Shown: in pieces, positions 45,063 through 47,278 of the stretch
Numbering within the stretch: position 1 is the first letter of the stretch
Layout of the letters: the number at the start of each line of letters is the position of its first letter
Assembly: GCA_902500805.1 (NCBI GenBank)
Contig: CABVSA010000009.1
Span: 19,293-66,570 of the forward strand
Direction of reading: 5' to 3'
DNA from: an uncultured Nitrospira sp.
Lineage (GTDB): Bacteria; Nitrospirota; Nitrospiria; Nitrospirales; Nitrospiraceae
DNA: 47,278 nt
The notes under the pieces: generated by a model
The model's input: the letters and a program-made list of their open reading frames with translations, nothing else
What the model was told of the DNA's origin: nothing
Databases searched by the model: none
Position numbers and translations under genes: made by a program

Positions 45063-46154
45063 ATGAAACATTCACACCTTCACCAACAACACACTCAGCT
45101 TGGTGCGACGTTTGGGGAGATCACAGGCTGGGAGATGCCAGTGCACTATGGGGACCTCGCTGCAGAGCATCGTGCCGTCCGCGAAACAGTAGGGATAGCC
45201 GACCTCTCCCATCGCGGCAAGCTCCGGGTCACAGGTGAGGATCGCGTGAAGTGGTTGCAAAGCGTCATCAGCAACGACATCCTTCCCCTCCAACCAGGAC
45301 AAGGGCGCTATTCCAGTTTCTTGACCCATAAAGGCAAGATGCTCACATACTTCCGCCTGTACATACAAAGCGACGCCGTGATGGTGGAAGACGTCGGTGA
45401 GATCGGTGAAGCCACATTCCAAGCTCTCCGTAAATTCCTGCTCTACGGCACCAAAGCCAAGATGGAGAATTGTGCCGAGAGCTGGGGACTCTTGCTGGTC
45501 AGCGGCCCCAAAACCGCTCAGGTCATTCAATCCGCATTCGGCGTGGACGTCACAGACTTAAAGCCGGTCGATTTTGTCACGGCACAGATCGGCGGACAGC
45601 AAGCTTTGGTGCTACGTACCGAAGAAACGGGGGCAGTCGATATCGAAATACTGCTTCCCACCAACAGCTTGGTGACCGCATGGACCAGCGCCATGCAAGC
45701 CGGTGCCAAGTTCGGAATCAGGGCGATCGGAACCCAGACTCGCGAAGCCTTGCGCATGGAAGCTGGTCTCCCGAAAGCTGGACCAGATTTGAATGAGGAG
45801 ATCGTTCCACCTGAGGCCAACCTTGAAGGCAAAGCGTTCAGCCTCAACAAAGGATGCTATCCAGGACAGGAAGTTGTCGCGCGCATGGATACCTATGGCA
45901 ATGTGCGCCGCAAACTCGTCGGGCTTGTCTTGGCTGATCCCGTCATTCCTCCCCATGGAGCCAAACTCTACAGCGGCGATCGCGAAGTCGGCTGGATTAG
46001 CAGCGCCGTCCATTCGCCTCAGCTTGACAAGATCATCGCCTTTGGATTTCCGCTGCGAGACTTCAGTGCCGCAGGGACAGAACTCACCGTGGAATGTGAT
46101 GGAAGCAGACACCAGGCAACCATTCATGCTCTTCCCTTTTACACCAGACCGTAA
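45063..46154 (+). CDS. ygfZ: YgfZ/GcvT-like folate-binding protein
   Basis: The 363-residue product has the aminomethyltransferase-like fold. The N-terminal part (GEITGWEMPVHYGDLAAEHR, VGIADLSHRGKLRVTGED) resembles GcvT. The C-terminal signature KGCYPGQEVVARMDTYGNVR is the K-x-C-x-x-x-Q motif of YgfZ/IBA57 proteins, which use tetrahydrofolate to help maturation or repair of iron-sulfur enzymes. Such a role suits neighbours that need [4Fe-4S] clusters (ThiC, NadA). ATG 45063 is used; a TTG at 45042 is possible, and neither has a clear ribosome-binding site. The globin gene follows 31 bp later. Confidence 0.88.
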   Translation: MKHSHLHQQHTQLGATFGEITGWEMPVHYGDLAAEHRAVRETVGIADLSHRGKLRVTGEDRVKWLQSVISNDILPLQPGQGRYSSFLTHKGKMLTYFRLYIQSDAVMVEDVGEIGEATFQALRKFLLYGTKAKMENCAESWGLLLVSGPKTAQVIQSAFGVDVTDLKPVDFVTAQIGGQQALVLRTEETGAVDIEILLPTNSLVTAWTSAMQAGAKFGIRAIGTQTREALRMEAGLPKAGPDLNEEIVPPEANLEGKAFSLNKGCYPGQEVVARMDTYGNVRRKLVGLVLADPVIPPHGAKLYSGDREVGWISSAVHSPQLDKIIAFGFPLRDFSAAGTELTVECDGSRHQATIHALPFYTRP

Positions 46155-46185
46155 CGGCATACCCCCTCAACACTCCTGAACACCT

Positions 46186-46605
46186 ATGTCCATTGATGAA
46201 CAGGAAGCCGGGGCCCAGCTTACCCCATACCAAGCAGCTGGTGAGCTGGTCGGAATCACACGCCTGGTCGACGAGTTTTACGCCAATATGGATCGCTTAC
46301 CGGAGGCCAAAGTCATCCGAGAGATGCACCCATCTGATCTCGCAGAATCACGAAAGAAACTGACGTACTTTCTCTGTGGATGGCTGGGCGGTCCAAGACT
46401 TTTCCAACAACACTATGGACCGATCAGCATTCCAGGCGCGCATAAGCGGTTCCCGATCGGATACGAGGAACGCGATGCCTGGCTCCTCTGTATGCAGCGA
46501 GCCCTTGCCGTCCAGCCATACAGTAATGAATTAAAAGACTACCTCTTGGCGGCACTCAGCATCCCAGCTGAACGGGTCCGGCAAGTGAACGCGGGCGAGA
46601 TCTAA
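46186..46605 (+). CDS. Group II truncated haemoglobin
   Basis: The 139-residue haem protein has the TrHb2 landmarks: LVDEFYANMD with the B10 Tyr, KLTYFLCGWLGGPRLFQQHY, the proximal His in GAHKRFPIG, and the G8 Trp in DAWLLCM, which marks groups II and III. Its length is normal for the family. Globins of this class bind O2 and react with NO or peroxide, which would fit an organism exposed to nitrogen oxides; that link is an inference. It follows the YgfZ-like gene by 31 bp and is the last clear gene of the window. Confidence 0.92.
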   Translation: MSIDEQEAGAQLTPYQAAGELVGITRLVDEFYANMDRLPEAKVIREMHPSDLAESRKKLTYFLCGWLGGPRLFQQHYGPISIPGAHKRFPIGYEERDAWLLCMQRALAVQPYSNELKDYLLAALSIPAERVRQVNAGEI

Positions 46606-47278
46606 CTCTCTACCCTTCCCTATCCATCTGTATAAGCTGATCAATTCCTCATCGGCTCCACTCCAGCGCACGTTAGGATACAGTCCTGCATCCTTCCGGA
46701 TACAGGGGCACAGTGACATGAGACTTCCGGAAGACACTACTATCCTTGAAAATCAAGGCGATCAGCATAGGAATCCCCCTGGCACTCTCCTTGCTGTCGT
46801 AATAAACCAAAGCCAAACCAGAATTCGCAAGGCGTATGCATCCGTCAGTCAGCTCTACAAAGACTCACGATGAAGCCCCAAAACGGGCCAGACCTACGAG
46901 AGAAGAATAGGCAGAAGAGAACCTATACAGTAAGGTGAGATCGGATTCGTGATAAATACCATGACTTCGTTCTTCAACAATTCAACTGATCATCACCTCC
47001 AGGCGGAACCGATCTCTATCGGCTGCGAGGCATGGATCGATATAGGCCGGTTTTGTGCCGCTAAAAAGCCCGCGCACCATGCCACGAAAATACCCACCGG
47101 TACGTCTCTGACGAAGTCATTCACCGACATCCGCAGAAAGTTTCAGAAAAGCTCCGATGGAGATATCGACTAGTCTCAACCGTACCTCTACCTGCTTTTC
47201 TACACCATCGCTCACAACCTCCGGAGTTATTGTCAAGTCTGGTGTCCAGCAGTCTGAATCAAGCGGCGACCTGGTCTG
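46606..47278. other. Gene-poor right end of the window
   Basis: I see nothing well supported in these 673 bases. A GTG-initiated 74-codon frame at 46949-47173 has AAGGTGAG about 13 bp upstream, but its composition (Ser, Lys and His rich, no pattern) is not convincing. The paired sequences CTTCCGGATACAG and CTTCCGGAAG near 46690-46735 may form a small hairpin. The window may end before the next gene starts. Confidence 0.35.

Noticed and set aside
46949..47173. 74-codon frame starting with GTG near the right edge
   Set aside because: It has a possible ribosome-binding site, but no recognisable pattern and no support from context. It is noted only within the gene-poor stretch.

Overview
The window looks like a chromosomal segment of a Nitrospira-type bacterium (phylum Nitrospirota). 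This is an inference from gene content and layout: GC-rich codon use, a TPP-riboswitch thiC followed by a non-suicidal THI4-type thiazole synthase, a degenerate receiver protein, a YgfZ/GcvT-like protein and a group II truncated globin in a row, and intergenic palindromic repeats that resemble ones I associate with Nitrospira genomes. No rRNA, tRNA, CRISPR array, transposase or phage integrase was found.

Layout. (1) 1-7.5 kb is housekeeping and accessory: the 3' end of an unidentified gene, thiD, an alpha/beta hydrolase, a small secreted proline-rich protein and pilT on the plus strand. A minus-strand group follows: an uncharacterised protein, an SH3-like envelope protein, a SAM methyltransferase, a MOSC protein and prmA. 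(2) 7.6-12.9 kb holds a membrane-anchored MutS-like ATPase and a 1147-residue three-domain LplT-PlsC-acyl-ACP synthetase fusion. (3) 13.0-31.3 kb is the striking part: an all-minus-strand block of very large, mostly unrecognisable proteins (387, 634, 555, 1165, 761 and 1684 residues in one tight run, plus a class 3 lipase and two 98-residue proteins). Their order and spacing argue for one functional unit. (4) 31.7-33.7 kb is an ECF-like sigma factor with its own consensus promoter, followed by a single-pass membrane protein that is probably its anti-sigma factor. (5) 33.8-40.8 kb holds a coiled-coil lipoprotein, uppP, a DUF2024 protein, lspA-ileS and nadA. (6) 41-46.6 kb holds the riboswitch-controlled thiC-thi4 unit, a TPR protein, a pseudo-receiver, a YgfZ-like protein and a truncated globin.

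Main discovery. The block of giant proteins is bracketed by a direct repeat of about 115 bp. The right copy is the leader plus first 27 codons of the live sigma-factor gene. The left copy is a decayed fragment whose ATG has become ATA and which lies 15 bp beyond the last stop codon of the block. The 18.5 kb block therefore appears to have been inserted into, or recombined between, copies of a sigma/anti-sigma locus. Five of its proteins lack export signals, one has a clean signal peptide, and one is a membrane-anchored tail-fibre-like protein. A surface or extracellular assembly that may act on lipids is a reasonable hypothesis, but its function is unknown.

Secondary discovery. At least three copies (122-171 bp) of one MITE-like palindromic repeat lie beside thiD, uppP and nadA/ileS. 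A second, shorter repeat family flanks pilT.
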